From Rhizobium sp. CIAT894 (GTDB lineage: Bacteria; Pseudomonadota; Alphaproteobacteria; Rhizobiales; Rhizobiaceae), in assembly GCF_000172795.2 (NCBI RefSeq), contig NZ_CP020947.1, positions 1,801,001-1,865,000 on the forward strand: 64,000 bases of DNA. Direction: 5' to 3'. The notes beneath the pieces are model-generated. The model did no database searches, had not been told where the DNA came from, and saw nothing but the letters and a program-made list of their open reading frames with translations. Both the position numbers and the translations under genes were made by a program. Positions 17,927-26,575 of this stretch are shown in pieces. Numbering within the stretch: position 1 is the stretch's first letter; the number at the start of each line of letters is the position of its first letter.

Positions 17927-18106
17927 ATGAACGGATTACGGGCATTTCTAGCAGCCGGAGCCATCAGTCTTGCCGCCATTGCCTCGGCCTGCTCGACTGC
18001 GCCGAATTCATACGGTTCGGCATCGGGATATCAACCGGGAGATTCGATGAACCCGGCCTGCGCGGATGGATTTCGTCCCGGCGACGGCCGTTCGTGCAGC
18101 TATTAG
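17927..18106 (+). CDS. Small exported protein, probable lipoprotein
   Basis: Fifty-nine residues: a signal sequence (MNGLRAFLAAGAISLAAIA) ending in SAC, with Cys22 as the likely lipidated residue, though Ala at the -3 position makes the lipobox weak. The mature part is Ser/Gly/Pro-rich with two more cysteines (NPACADGFRPGDGRSCSY). GGAG is 8 nt before the ATG. It is followed by a perfect hairpin terminator. Absent from many automated calls because of its size. Confidence 0.65.
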   Translation: MNGLRAFLAAGAISLAAIASACSTAPNSYGSASGYQPGDSMNPACADGFRPGDGRSCSY

Positions 18107-18150
18107 GGTGGTCGGCTGAGCCTGCTGAGGCTTCTCCTCTTCGTTAGCGG

Positions 18151-18177
18151 TCGCGAGGCTGGCCGGCAGCCTCGCGA
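18151..18177 (+). terminator. Perfect hairpin after the small lipoprotein gene
   Basis: TCGCGAGGCTG and CAGCCTCGCGA with loop GCCGG, 45 nt after the stop; no strong T-run follows. Confidence 0.55.
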
Positions 18178-18646
18178 TTGATTCCAGAACTCATTTCCAT
18201 TTGGCGACGGCGCCAAAGCGCCCGCCGCGACATCATAGAACAACATCGGGCCGACCGCGGTGCTGCACCGAGGGCTATGGCTGACGCTATCTGATTGCTG
18301 CGGCGATGGATGCGTTCGAAGGAGCCGGCATCCAAGCTCCAATGATCGAGACAGAACGGCCACGTGATCTCGTGGCAGCGACGTGACGTCAATCTGCCGC
18401 CCGACCCCATTCTTAAGTTAATGGCAGTCGCGTCCTGCGGCAGTCTGTATACCATCAAACCGGCAACGCAAAGATGGCCGATCAGAACGGCAATTGTCCG
18501 CGACACACGTTGAAGCAATAGGGCGCGGCGCGGTCACCACCTGCGCCAACACCAGCAACGCGTCGGCCAGTGTTCCTTCAAGCGCGCAGCGTTCATCGGA
18601 GGTTAATGCCTATTAACCCAGAATCGCAGCCTGAAAGGATGCGCCG
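18178..18646. other. Gap without a supportable gene
   Basis: A minus-strand frame is open over much of this stretch (to 18518), but its composition is not protein-like and it has no RBS. I see no tRNA, repeat or insertion-sequence end here. The last 40 bases are the upstream region of the gene at 18647. Confidence 0.5.
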
Positions 18647-18961
18647 ATGAAGATGCTTTTTTCCTCACTTGCAGCCATGGTCTTGTCTGCATCTTTCGCC
18701 CTGCCGCTAAATGCCACGCCGATCGTCGTGCCGAAAGCGGTTGCAATACACGCCGCCGACGTGGAGCAGGTCAAACACCGTCGCCACGGTAATGGACATG
18801 CATATGGTCACTGGAAGAAAAGCCGATACGCTTACCGCGACTGCCGGTACTACGGCTCGTGCTACCGTTCTCGGCACTATGGCTATCGCGACTATTACGG
18901 CTATCGCGACGATTACCCCTATCGTCGCCGGTCAGGTGTGACCGTGTATTTCAATTTTTAG
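18647..18961 (+). CDS. Secreted Tyr/Arg/His-rich small protein
   Basis: A 104-residue protein with a signal peptide (residues 1-23, SASFALPLNA) and a mature part dominated by Tyr, Arg and His in short near-repeats (HYGYRDYYGYRDDYPYRRRSG). Two cysteines (DCRYYGSC) are close together. Such basic, tyrosine-rich exported proteins are common in Rhizobiales and their role is unknown. AAGGA precedes the ATG by 8 nt. It is the last clearly chromosomal gene before the accessory region. Confidence 0.7.
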   Translation: MKMLFSSLAAMVLSASFALPLNATPIVVPKAVAIHAADVEQVKHRRHGNGHAYGHWKKSRYAYRDCRYYGSCYRSRHYGYRDYYGYRDDYPYRRRSGVTVYFNF

Positions 18962-19068
18962 TCGGCAGTGCTCCGGCCCCTTGAAGCCGTCGGCCTGACT
19001 TCCCCACGCCACCACAGCAGCCCGTCGACCTCCCAACTCGGCGGGCGTTTTGTTTCCGGCGCCTGAAC

Positions 19069-19109
19069 AAAGAAAAGGTCGGGGCGAATGCTCGCGCCGA
19101 CCCTTCTTT
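19069..19109. terminator. Likely bidirectional terminator
   Basis: AAAGAA..GGTCGG and CCGACC.TTCTTT form a stem with A-rich 5' and T-rich 3' flanks. It lies about 110 nt after the secreted-protein gene. Confidence 0.6.
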
Positions 19110-19341
19110 GATTGCATCAGCCCGGTGCCAGTACATCCGTGGTCACCAGCAAAAGCTATCCGGTAGATTGAATTTATGCGCCTCGTGAATTTTCGCAAGG
19201 ATTAGGGAGTGCTGATTTAGGGCTAGGCGAGGGGGCGCCAGCCTGTTTGTCGCCTCACCTGCCGACGGCTTTTCCGTTTCTCGCCATTATAGTAAAAGAG
19301 GGAAAATGAACAGCACATCCGCCCACCCCCGAAAGAAACGC

Positions 19342-19360
19342 GTGCGCCATTGGGGCGCAC
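19342..19360. promoter_or_regulatory. Short inverted repeat upstream of a small Cys protein gene
   Basis: GTGCGCC and GGCGCAC with a 5-nt spacer, 22 nt before the ATG at 19382. It could be an operator or a leader hairpin; nothing decides between them. Confidence 0.35.
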
Positions 19361-19381
19361 CGACTTTGTTCGGAGATGGAT

Positions 19382-19561
19382 ATGCACCACAAGAGAAAGC
19401 GCCCGCGCAAAGCCGCCTGTGGGTTGTGCAAGCCATATAAAACTAACGGCAACTGCCCTCGGCATAAAAACATGCAGTGGGGTAACCTGCGCCGATATCT
19501 GTCTGGATCTGACCAGCTGCGGTGCGAGGCGATCAAGGTGTCGGACAGGGATGGGAGATAA
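19382..19561 (+). CDS. Small basic Cys-containing protein
   Basis: Fifty-nine residues: a basic N-terminus (MHHKRKRPRKAACGLCKPYK) with a CxxC and a third Cys (NCPRHKN), suggesting metal or nucleic-acid binding. GGAG is 6 nt before this ATG; an ATG two codons earlier overlaps that RBS. Similar short RKRP...CxxCKP proteins occur in alphaproteobacterial genomes without known function. It lies in the transition between chromosome and accessory region. Confidence 0.6.
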   Translation: MHHKRKRPRKAACGLCKPYKTNGNCPRHKNMQWGNLRRYLSGSDQLRCEAIKVSDRDGR

Positions 19562-19630
19562 CAGCGTTAGTCCGGTTATTGGGAATTGACGTTAGCCTCG
19601 CCTTTGGGCGGGGCCTCTGACACTCTCCCG

Positions 19631-20383
19631 TCAAAATGGAATATCATCAAGCTCTGATGACTTCCGACTTGGCGAGGGCTCCAGAACCTCCGAAGGCCTC
19701 GGTGGAAGCACGGCCGCCGGCGGCTCAATCCGTTGAGCGCGTTCTCCTTCGGTGCCCTTTTCTTGTGCAACGGTCTGAACGACATTTGAAAGCAGTTTGG
19801 TGGCAATGTCATAGGAGCCACCCAAGGCGCCTGGAACCGCCAATATCTCTACAGTCAAGCGAGCGACAGCCAGCAAGCTCAATCTCCGTTTATCGAGGGA
19901 CTCCTCAAACGTCGAAAGCTTATCGAGAAGATCTTTCCGCTTTGACTGGGGCATGTCCTCCTTGCCTATTTGCTCGCGCAAATGATGGAGGTGAGTGCGG
20001 ATTCTGGTTTTAGCGGTTTCTGAAAGCGCGACGGAGTCACGACGTGACCGAGTGCCATCGTTCAATAAGAGTTGTGTCATATAATGGTCGAGGTCGGCGG
20101 TGAACTGGCGATGCTCGTCATTTGCAAATTGACCTATGCGCGGTACGTTCATTGAAGCGAATGGCTCCACTTCGTATCTTCGAGCGGCCGCCGTCACTAT
20201 GTTCATGAACCCATGACGCGCATCGTTCAACTCATTCCATTGCAGTTCGTCACTGGCGTCCAGGCGTGAAGTCGCGTCGGCAAGTCTGCGGCGCGAAATT
20301 TTAACGAACGCGAGGAACGCTGCCTGATTATCTTCTGGCAGCTCGTCAATCTCTTCTTCTGTAATGAAGTCGTAAATTTGCAT
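19631..20383 (-). CDS. Uncharacterised protein with an SSB-like acidic C-terminal tip
   Basis: A 250-residue, mainly helical cytoplasmic protein. The N-terminal 200 residues are not recognised (start MQIYDFITEEEIDELPEDNQ). A Pro/Ser-rich linker (PPAAVLPPRPSEVLEPSPS) follows, and the protein ends SSELDDIPF. That end copies the DDDIPF tip by which single-stranded DNA-binding protein recruits its partners, including the linker before it. The ATG has GGAG 8 nt upstream. It is divergent from the PD-(D/E)XK candidate across 265 nt. Defence or replication-coupled roles are possible inference. Confidence 0.7.
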   Translation of the reverse strand: MQIYDFITEEEIDELPEDNQAAFLAFVKISRRRLADATSRLDASDELQWNELNDARHGFMNIVTAAARRYEVEPFASMNVPRIGQFANDEHRQFTADLDHYMTQLLLNDGTRSRRDSVALSETAKTRIRTHLHHLREQIGKEDMPQSKRKDLLDKLSTFEESLDKRRLSLLAVARLTVEILAVPGALGGSYDIATKLLSNVVQTVAQEKGTEGERAQRIEPPAAVLPPRPSEVLEPSPSRKSSELDDIPF

Positions 20384-20648
20384 ACTTTTTTCTCCGGCCC
20401 GTCGTGACGATATGGCGAGCGGCTCGCCGCGGCAATAACAGCCGCTAAGTGCTCCCCAGAGATTTTGCAACTAGTTTGGTCCCAGTACGACGAGAAGTAC
20501 AACACCAGCTCTGAATGTGCTTTATTTGCGGCCGATCTGCCCAATCGATCATCGGCGCCTGAATATCGGGCGAGGCGGGTTGCGCAGCAGACGGCAGTTG
20601 CTTTCTCTGCTCTAACATTCATAAAAATGATCTAACGGAATTGAAACT

Positions 20649-21290
20649 GTGAAATTATCAAAGCTTAGAATGCATCTTGATCAGGCGCTGCAAGCAAATG
20701 CTGAAGCTATCGGCGCCCACATCGACAGCGTCCTCCAGCAGGGAAGGACAACAGGGATCGAAGCCGCGTTCGCCGGCGCGTTTCATAAGCAACTCGACAG
20801 CAAACGAATTGATTGGAAGCCGGAGCTTCCGCTCAACGTTGTTGGGGTCGATCAACGGTACCACAATCGGACACGGGGAAGGGTAGATTGCCTGATAGCC
20901 GGCAGCGCGACTGCTTTGGAATACAAAGCTGTGCGAATGCCGCGCACTCAACCGAGTCCCAAATTCGACCTTGGTCAGATCCTGGCCGATTACATGAGGC
21001 TCTCATCGGGGGCACGCCTTGAGTACGCATACCTTGTCATATTCTTCTACGGACCAATCGTCTCCGACTGCTCGTCGCCGGGTTCGCTTTATCGCCGCTT
21101 CCATAACCAGATGTTCGTGGACCAAGAGCTGTCGAGGCAGACAGATCAACTATCGGCCGCCGAAGAGGAAGCGATAGTACACCTCGGTTGGGAGAAGGCT
21201 TGGGGTGAGTCCCAGCCGCCGGAATTCGCCGCCGCCGCGTTGCGGGGAGAAATCGGAGTGGTTTGCGTTAGCGCGTTGGATCAATGGTAG
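20649..21290 (+). CDS. Putative PD-(D/E)XK nuclease
   Basis: A 213-residue protein without signal or membrane segment. Residues 78-93 read GRVD, ten residues, EYK (Asp80, Glu91, Lys93), the core metal-binding motif of the PD-(D/E)XK nuclease fold, with hydrophobic strands in the right places and an upstream helix Glu (IEAAFAG). No target-recognition domain is seen. A perfect 14-bp hairpin terminator follows, so it is a single-gene unit, in a defence-rich neighbourhood beside the restriction operon. Annotation as a nuclease is inferred from motif only. Confidence 0.6.
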   Translation: MKLSKLRMHLDQALQANAEAIGAHIDSVLQQGRTTGIEAAFAGAFHKQLDSKRIDWKPELPLNVVGVDQRYHNRTRGRVDCLIAGSATALEYKAVRMPRTQPSPKFDLGQILADYMRLSSGARLEYAYLVIFFYGPIVSDCSSPGSLYRRFHNQMFVDQELSRQTDQLSAAEEEAIVHLGWEKAWGESQPPEFAAAALRGEIGVVCVSALDQW

Positions 21291-21343
21291 CCGAGCCAGC
21301 GGGTATAGGCTGATAGCGAAATTGCAGAGGGAAAGCGGGGAAG

Positions 21344-21385
21344 TAAGCGCCTGTTTTCGGATTTCTCAACAAAAACAGGCGCTTA
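21344..21385 (+). terminator. Strong intrinsic terminator
   Basis: TAAGCGCCTGTTTT and AAAACAGGCGCTTA, a perfect 14-bp inverted repeat with a 14-nt loop, followed by TTTCT; 53 nt after the nuclease-like gene. Confidence 0.85.
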
Positions 21386-21392
21386 TTTCTAA

Positions 21393-21701
21393 AAATGGCT
21401 CCCCGAGCCGGAGCAAACTGCGAACTATACGCTGCCGATTGCCGTCGAACCTACGCCAGAGCCCCCCAAGCGTCGGAAGCGCGACCGCGATCGAGAGGAG
21501 CGCGTTCGACTCGCCGGCGGCCCGCAACCTTCACTACGGGAAAAAGCATACGCTTTCGCCTCCAAACGCACCACCGTGAGGACGTGCGATTTTACCGCCA
21601 TCGGTATCCCAAGGCACTATCTGACCTGGATGTGCGAGGAGGGTCTGTTGGTGAAGGTCGGCTACGGCGTCTATCGCGCAGCGGATCGCGAAGCGGCGTG
21701 A
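21393..21701 (+). pseudogene. AbiEi-antitoxin-like winged-helix ORF, copy A (no proper start)
   Basis: The frame after an in-frame TAA encodes a protein matching copy B at 30853 over about 100 residues, including a basic stretch (KRRKRDRDREERVR) and the winged-helix segment GIPRHYLTWMCEEGLLVKVGYGVYRA, typical of the N-terminal domain of AbiEi-type type IV antitoxins. There is no ATG, GTG or TTG before the conserved part, so this copy is probably a 5'-truncated remnant. No AbiEii-type toxin lies beside it. The upstream DNA (GGAGCAAACTGCGAACT) is identical in both copies. Confidence 0.6.
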
Positions 21702-21712
21702 TCTGGCTGGGC

Positions 21713-22030
21713 CTAAAGGTCAAGGTCGCGCGGAAGTTCGCGGTCGCGTGTCAGGTCGATGCCCGCTCCAACCAACGGCGATCGTAGAAGCGTTGCGACG
21801 ATGCCGCCTTTGCCATCGAGTGCTTCTCCGATTTTGATTCGGGTGCGATCAGCGTCAGAGTCTCCTTCTGCGCGTCGCTTTGCCGGGGATCGGATCATGT
21901 CGCTATCGCGCTCCAATCCTGTGCGACCTCGTGGCGGACGATCTCGGTTTGTAATGTCGTGCTCGCCGCTGATCTCCCTTCCATACTCACGATCGACACC
22001 GACCAGGCTAGGTCGCGGCTTACGGTCCTT
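21713..22030 (-). pseudogene. Orphan coding remnant
   Basis: A 105-residue open frame between stop codons with coding-like composition (SLVGVDREYGREISGEHDI; later GGIVATLLRSPLVGAGIDL) but no ATG; the only start candidate is a TTG at 21916, halfway in. I do not recognise a family. It sits between copy A of the AbiEi-like repeat and mrr, where debris from cassette insertion would be expected. Confidence 0.35.
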
Positions 22031-22068
22031 CTAGGACGCCGCTGAAATCCAGCTTATGGCGATCGATA

Positions 22069-22983
22069 TCACTCTTCCGCGAAGAAATCCTCATCCAAGC
22101 GTTTGAACTCCAGCAAGCGGCTGGACCGTACCCCGACGCCATGCTCGAGCATGAGATCGGTTAGGCGGCGCCCATCGATCAAAACTACACGTTGTGGAAT
22201 GCGAGATACAAACTCAACAGCCTGGGCGGAAAAGGTTGAGGTCGTTACGAACACTCCTTTCGACGCGCCGAGACCGACTAGACTTCCGGTGAATGCCTGG
22301 ATTTCAGGCCGCCCGACTGCGCTTCCCGGGGCATAGCGCTTTGCTTGGATGTAAACGCGGTCGAGGCCGAGAACATCTTCATTGATCACGCCATCAACGC
22401 CGCCGTCGCCCGTCCTGCCAAGCTGCTCTGACGCATTCCGATGAGATCCCCCGTAGCCCATCGCTACCAGAAGCTCGATGATGACCTGTTCAAAGAAACT
22501 CGGGCTATTTTGCAGAATGCGTTCGAGGAGATCTGCCTTAAGTGCGGTATGGACAGCTTTGTACGCAGCTTCAACGACCTCCTCTGGCGTTGCGGACTGA
22601 GGGTTCACGTCGGCAGGTGTGGCAACCACCTGAGATTCCTCCCCGGCACGGTAGAAGTCGCGGAACGAGGGAATTGTAAGCAAAAATTTGGTGTCGAGAG
22701 TAGCGGGGGGATTAGCCAGTACACGCTGTCCGGCCGGGGTTATCGTAAACCGCCCGCGCTTGGGACTTTCCAGCAGTCCGGCCTTCGTAAGATAGAACTT
22801 TGCCCAATGAACTCGATTGTGAAGGACGCGCTGTTTGCCGCTCGGCAGCATCTGTTCACGCTCTGCATTCGAAAGTTCGAATTTCGTGGCAATTTCTGTT
22901 TCGGCAAAGGGTACGGAAGTCTCGGCCTTGGCTGCCACTTGCAAAACCGGGAGCATGAGGGACTGATAGTCAGGAATCGCCAT
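22069..22983 (-). CDS. mrr: Mrr-family restriction endonuclease
   Basis: A 304-residue protein with the two Mrr domains: N-terminal winged helix (Mrr_N, residues 1-95; LTKAGLLESPKRGRFTITPAG) and C-terminal PD-(D/E)XK nuclease (about 160-290). Catalytic residues are visible: GDGGVDG with Asp197 and QAKR with Gln213/Lys215. Mrr proteins cut methylated DNA (type IV restriction). Here it is the last gene of the hsdMS-HEPN-hsdR operon, its ATG overlapping the hsdR stop by one base (TAATG), so its activity must be compatible with the HsdM methylation pattern. Confidence 0.88.
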   Translation of the reverse strand: MAIPDYQSLMLPVLQVAAKAETSVPFAETEIATKFELSNAEREQMLPSGKQRVLHNRVHWAKFYLTKAGLLESPKRGRFTITPAGQRVLANPPATLDTKFLLTIPSFRDFYRAGEESQVVATPADVNPQSATPEEVVEAAYKAVHTALKADLLERILQNSPSFFEQVIIELLVAMGYGGSHRNASEQLGRTGDGGVDGVINEDVLGLDRVYIQAKRYAPGSAVGRPEIQAFTGSLVGLGASKGVFVTTSTFSAQAVEFVSRIPQRVVLIDGRRLTDLMLEHGVGVRSSRLLEFKRLDEDFFAEE

Positions 22984-25900
22984 TACACGGCACCCATCTC
23001 GCGCACCTCGCGCAAGGCCCGACTGAAAAGGTGGTTGAAGATGCGATCGCGGTCTTCGGCGTTGGTCATGATGATGCTTTGTAGGGTGCTGTCACGCTGA
23101 TACTGCTTGATCGTCTCTTCAAGTAGACGGCGCACGAAGGTCGGGCGGGAAACATCCGGCGGATTGTTCCGCAAAACCGCCGCCATTTCGTCATCGAGCG
23201 CCTTCCGCTTTACCTGTTCAAGTCGGATGAAATCCTCTTCTGTAAACTGCGTCCCGTGCCGGTCATTGAAGGAACGGACGATCTCCGAAAGCGCCTTGGC
23301 TTCGTCCTCAGTATAGGGTTTGGCACCAAATTCACTGATTGCGGTGAGCGGGACGGTCTCGCCCGCCGCAAGCGACGCAGAGCCAGCTTCTTTCTGCTGA
23401 ACGCGGAAGGCGCGCAGGCGCAACATCTCGTCCGTGATCTCCACTTCCGGCGGCTGCTCGCGGTTGGGCAACATGCGGTCCAGCCAATCGGTGTAGGCAT
23501 AAAGTTTTTCCAAGCTGGTATCTCCCAGCCGGACGATTTGCGCGACGAAGCTGTAGAAGCGCTTGTAGCTTCTCAGTAGCTGCCGGAACTCTTCTTGTCG
23601 GCCTTCGTCATCCTCGGCTTCAAAGCGCGCCACGGCGTTGCGAACCAGGGATTCAAGCGTTACGCGGTCCTGTGTGGACAGCGTTCCCTTGAAGAAGGTC
23701 GTGGCGAACCGCTCGATCTCACTGCTGTCGAGATAGCCGAATGTGCGGATGCGTGTTTCCAACTGGTAGATCTGGTTCTTGTCGGAAACGGCTTCGAGGC
23801 TGGACACCTCATAGAAGGGGCGAAATGCTTCCTTGATGTCATCCGTCGTGTTCTGGAAATCGAGGATGAAGGTTCGTTCCTTGCCCTGGTAAATCCTGTT
23901 CAGCCGCGACAGGGTTTGGACGGCCTGCAACCCCGCCAGCTTCTTGTCGATATACATCCCGGACAATTTCGGCTGGTCAAAGCCGGTCTGATATTTTTCC
24001 GCGACGATGAGGATTTGGTATTCGGGGGTATCGAAGCGCTTGGGCAACTCGCCTTCGCCGAAGCCGTTCAACTCTGCCTCGGTGTAGGTATTGCCATCGA
24101 CGTGCAATTCGCCGGAAAAGGCGACGAGCGCCTTGAGGTCGCGATATCCCTTGTCCTCAATGTAGGTTTTGAGCGCGAAATAATAGCGCAGGGCGCTTTC
24201 CCGACTTGAGGTCACGATCATTGCCTTCGCCTGACCGTCCAGCTCCGGTCTGACATGGCGCTGGAAATGCTCGACCATCACCTCGACCTTCTGGCTAAGG
24301 GCGGTCGGATGCAGGGCGGCGAACCGCGCGACCTTCCGTTGTGCGCGCCGCGTGTCCAGTTCCGGGTCGTTGTCGATCGTCTTTTCCAGGGCGTAATACG
24401 CCTTGTAGGTCATGTAGTTCTGAAGCACGTCGAGGATGAATCCCTCCTCGATCGCCTGCCGCATGGAATAGAGGTGAAACGGATGCGGGAGGCCATCGGC
24501 GCCCACCGTGCCGAAACGCTCAAGCGTGACGTTGCGGGGCGTCGCCGTGAAGGCGAAGTAGCTGATGTTCGCCTGCGGGCCGCGCTGGCGCTGGTATTCC
24601 GCGATCAGGTCTTCAATCTCGTCGGGCGTCCCGGCCTCCTCGTCGCGGCTGAGGGCGTCGCTCAACGCCTGGGCGCTCTTACCGGACTGAGAGCCGTGCG
24701 CCTCGTCGATCAGCACGGCGAACCGCCGTGTTCCTTGTCCGCTGATGACGCGGAGATGGTCGGTAGAAAACTTCTGGATCGTGGTGATGATGATCTTCGC
24801 CTGCGCCTCGATCGCCGCCTTCAACTGCCGTGAGGTTCCCTCGATCTTGCGGACGACGCCGGGTGTCTGCTCGAACTGGGCAATGGTGTTCTGAAGCTGG
24901 CGGTCGAGGACGACGCGATCCGTCACAACGATCGCGGTGTCGAAAATCGGCTGTTCGGACGGATCGTGCAACGTCACCAGCCGATGCGCGGTCCAGGCGA
25001 TCGTGTTGGACTTTCCCGATCCAGCCGAATGCTGGATAAGATAGTTGTTGCCGCTGCCGTTGGCGCGAGCATGGGCCAGAATCTTCAGAACCGCGTCGAT
25101 CTGATGGAAACGCGGAAAAATCAGCGATTCCTTACCGTTCGTGCCGTCGAGGTGGAGAAACCGCCCGATGATGTCGAGAAGGATATCGCGAGAGAAAATC
25201 GCCCGACCTTCCGGCTGATCCGCCCAGAGATAGGCGACACGAAACTCCCCGCCGATGTCCGGGTTGCCCGCGCCTCCGTCATGCCCACGATTGAAGGGCA
25301 GGAACCGGGTCTTGCCGTTCTGGAGGCGGGTGGTCATGGACACATTGTCCTGATCCACCGCGAAATGGACCAGGGCTCCTCGCTTGAACGTTAGCAGCGG
25401 CTCATTGGCGGGCGCCCGATCATGGCGATACTGGCGCTCAGCATGACGGAAATTCTGGCCGGTCAGGGTATTCTTCAGTTCCAGCGTGGCCACGGGTAGA
25501 CCGTTGACGAACAGCCCCACGTCGATAGCGTTCTCGTTTTTCGCGCTGTAGCGAAGCTGATTGATGACGCTGAGGATATTGCTCTCGAAAAGCGTGACCA
25601 AAGCCGGGTTGACGCCGGACGCCGGCTTGAAGGCTGCGAGAAAGAACTTGAGGTTCGGGACCAGTTTGAGCCCGTTGCGCAGCACATCCAGCGTGCCGCG
25701 CTGCTTCAATCCCTGCTCAAGCTGCTTGAAAAACTCGGCTTCGGCGGAAGGACCATAGTGACCTTCCAGCTTCGCCCATTCGTCGGGTTGCGTCGTTTTG
25801 ATGAACTCGATCGCCAGCGCCTTGTCGAGCGCTGAGACGCGATCATAGTCCTCGGAACGGCGGGGACGATAACCTTGTTCCACCAGCGCCTTGCACAGAT

Positions 25901-25988
25901 GGACCTCCAGCACCTCTTCCCGGTGAACGGTATCTTCTGAGAAGCCCTTGGCGTAGGGGTGCGAGGTCGATAGCTGTTCGTAATTCAT
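22983..25988 (-). CDS. hsdR: Type I restriction enzyme R subunit
   Basis: Translocase and nuclease subunit of a type I restriction-modification complex, cutting DNA after ATP-driven translocation. The 1001-residue protein has an N-terminal HSDR_N nuclease domain with the ELK motif near 166 ([14 protein letters not shown]), then superfamily-2 helicase motifs: Walker A near 314 ([13 protein letters not shown]), DEAH near 423 ([12 protein letters not shown]), motif III near 476 (AFTATPRN). A C-terminal coupling region follows. The start overlaps the stop of the HEPN-like gene by four bases. It looks intact. Confidence 0.95.
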   Translation of the reverse strand: MNYEQLSTSHPYAKGFSEDTVHREEVLEVHLCKALVEQGYRPRRSEDYDRVSALDKALAIEFIKTTQPDEWAKLEGHYGPSAEAEFFKQLEQGLKQRGTLDVLRNGLKLVPNLKFFLAAFKPASGVNPALVTLFESNILSVINQLRYSAKNENAIDVGLFVNGLPVATLELKNTLTGQNFRHAERQYRHDRAPANEPLLTFKRGALVHFAVDQDNVSMTTRLQNGKTRFLPFNRGHDGGAGNPDIGGEFRVAYLWADQPEGRAIFSRDILLDIIGRFLHLDGTNGKESLIFPRFHQIDAVLKILAHARANGSGNNYLIQHSAGSGKSNTIAWTAHRLVTLHDPSEQPIFDTAIVVTDRVVLDRQLQNTIAQFEQTPGVVRKIEGTSRQLKAAIEAQAKIIITTIQKFSTDHLRVISGQGTRRFAVLIDEAHGSQSGKSAQALSDALSRDEEAGTPDEIEDLIAEYQRQRGPQANISYFAFTATPRNVTLERFGTVGADGLPHPFHLYSMRQAIEEGFILDVLQNYMTYKAYYALEKTIDNDPELDTRRAQRKVARFAALHPTALSQKVEVMVEHFQRHVRPELDGQAKAMIVTSSRESALRYYFALKTYIEDKGYRDLKALVAFSGELHVDGNTYTEAELNGFGEGELPKRFDTPEYQILIVAEKYQTGFDQPKLSGMYIDKKLAGLQAVQTLSRLNRIYQGKERTFILDFQNTTDDIKEAFRPFYEVSSLEAVSDKNQIYQLETRIRTFGYLDSSEIERFATTFFKGTLSTQDRVTLESLVRNAVARFEAEDDEGRQEEFRQLLRSYKRFYSFVAQIVRLGDTSLEKLYAYTDWLDRMLPNREQPPEVEITDEMLRLRAFRVQQKEAGSASLAAGETVPLTAISEFGAKPYTEDEAKALSEIVRSFNDRHGTQFTEEDFIRLEQVKRKALDDEMAAVLRNNPPDVSRPTFVRRLLEETIKQYQRDSTLQSIIMTNAEDRDRIFNHLFSRALREVREMGAV

Positions 25989-26575
25989 GGCCGATCCCCC
26001 CGCGCCATCCTGATTTCGTCGACCGCCGACACCAGTGCCGTGTTGAGCGCCAGCATCGCCGCTTGCAGGTGTGGCAGGCTGACATAAGCTTCGAATCCGA
26101 TTGGCTGGTCGGCCGCGTCGATCGGTGTCCCATAAGCGCCATATCGGAACGCGGTCGAGCCGGGGTCGATCGCGGCGAGCTCCTTCATGCGCCGCACGAT
26201 CCAGGAGGGAACAGCCTGACCGTAGCGCTCCTTTACCATCGCTACGAATCTGTCAGTGAGGGCGATCAGGTCGTGAACCCGCTTCGCGTCGGGCATCGCG
26301 GCCTTGAGAATGAGTTCGCAGGAATGGCGATAGAGAAACAGCGCCGCATTGCCGATCCGGTAGTCAGCGATGCGCTTATCTTTGATCGCGTCCACCAGCT
26401 CGTTGGCAGCGGCGAAATATTCCTCCGCAAGGGATGCGGCATTGGCCTGCATCATCCCGCCAAGGGCAAAGCCGTGAGGCCCGGACCATTCGTCCTCGCG
26501 CGCATGTTCGCCGGTAAGTTCCTCGAAGAGGGGCCGGGTCATGGTCTCTTCGGTGAAGATATCGGCGCGCGTCAT
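25985..26575 (-). CDS. HEPN-like accessory protein inside the type I operon
   Basis: A 196-residue, mostly helical protein. The segment [27 protein letters not shown] is the pattern of the first helices of HEPN-domain proteins. No RxxxxH ribonuclease motif is seen at the C-terminal helix, so it may be non-catalytic. The ATG at 26575 overlaps the hsdS stop (ATGA), and its own stop overlaps hsdR. The frame is open upstream to 26710, inside hsdS. Its position between S and R points to a role tied to the complex, such as control or an added abortive arm; this is inference. Confidence 0.7.
   Translation of the reverse strand: MTRADIFTEETMTRPLFEELTGEHAREDEWSGPHGFALGGMMQANAASLAEEYFAAANELVDAIKDKRIADYRIGNAALFLYRHSCELILKAAMPDAKRVHDLIALTDRFVAMVKERYGQAVPSWIVRRMKELAAIDPGSTAFRYGAYGTPIDAADQPIGFEAYVSLPHLQAAMLALNTALVSAVDEIRMARGDRP

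Noticed and set aside
18144..18518. 124-codon minus-strand frame in the 18 kb gap
   Set aside because: No RBS, no recognisable pattern, and its end overlaps a terminator hairpin.
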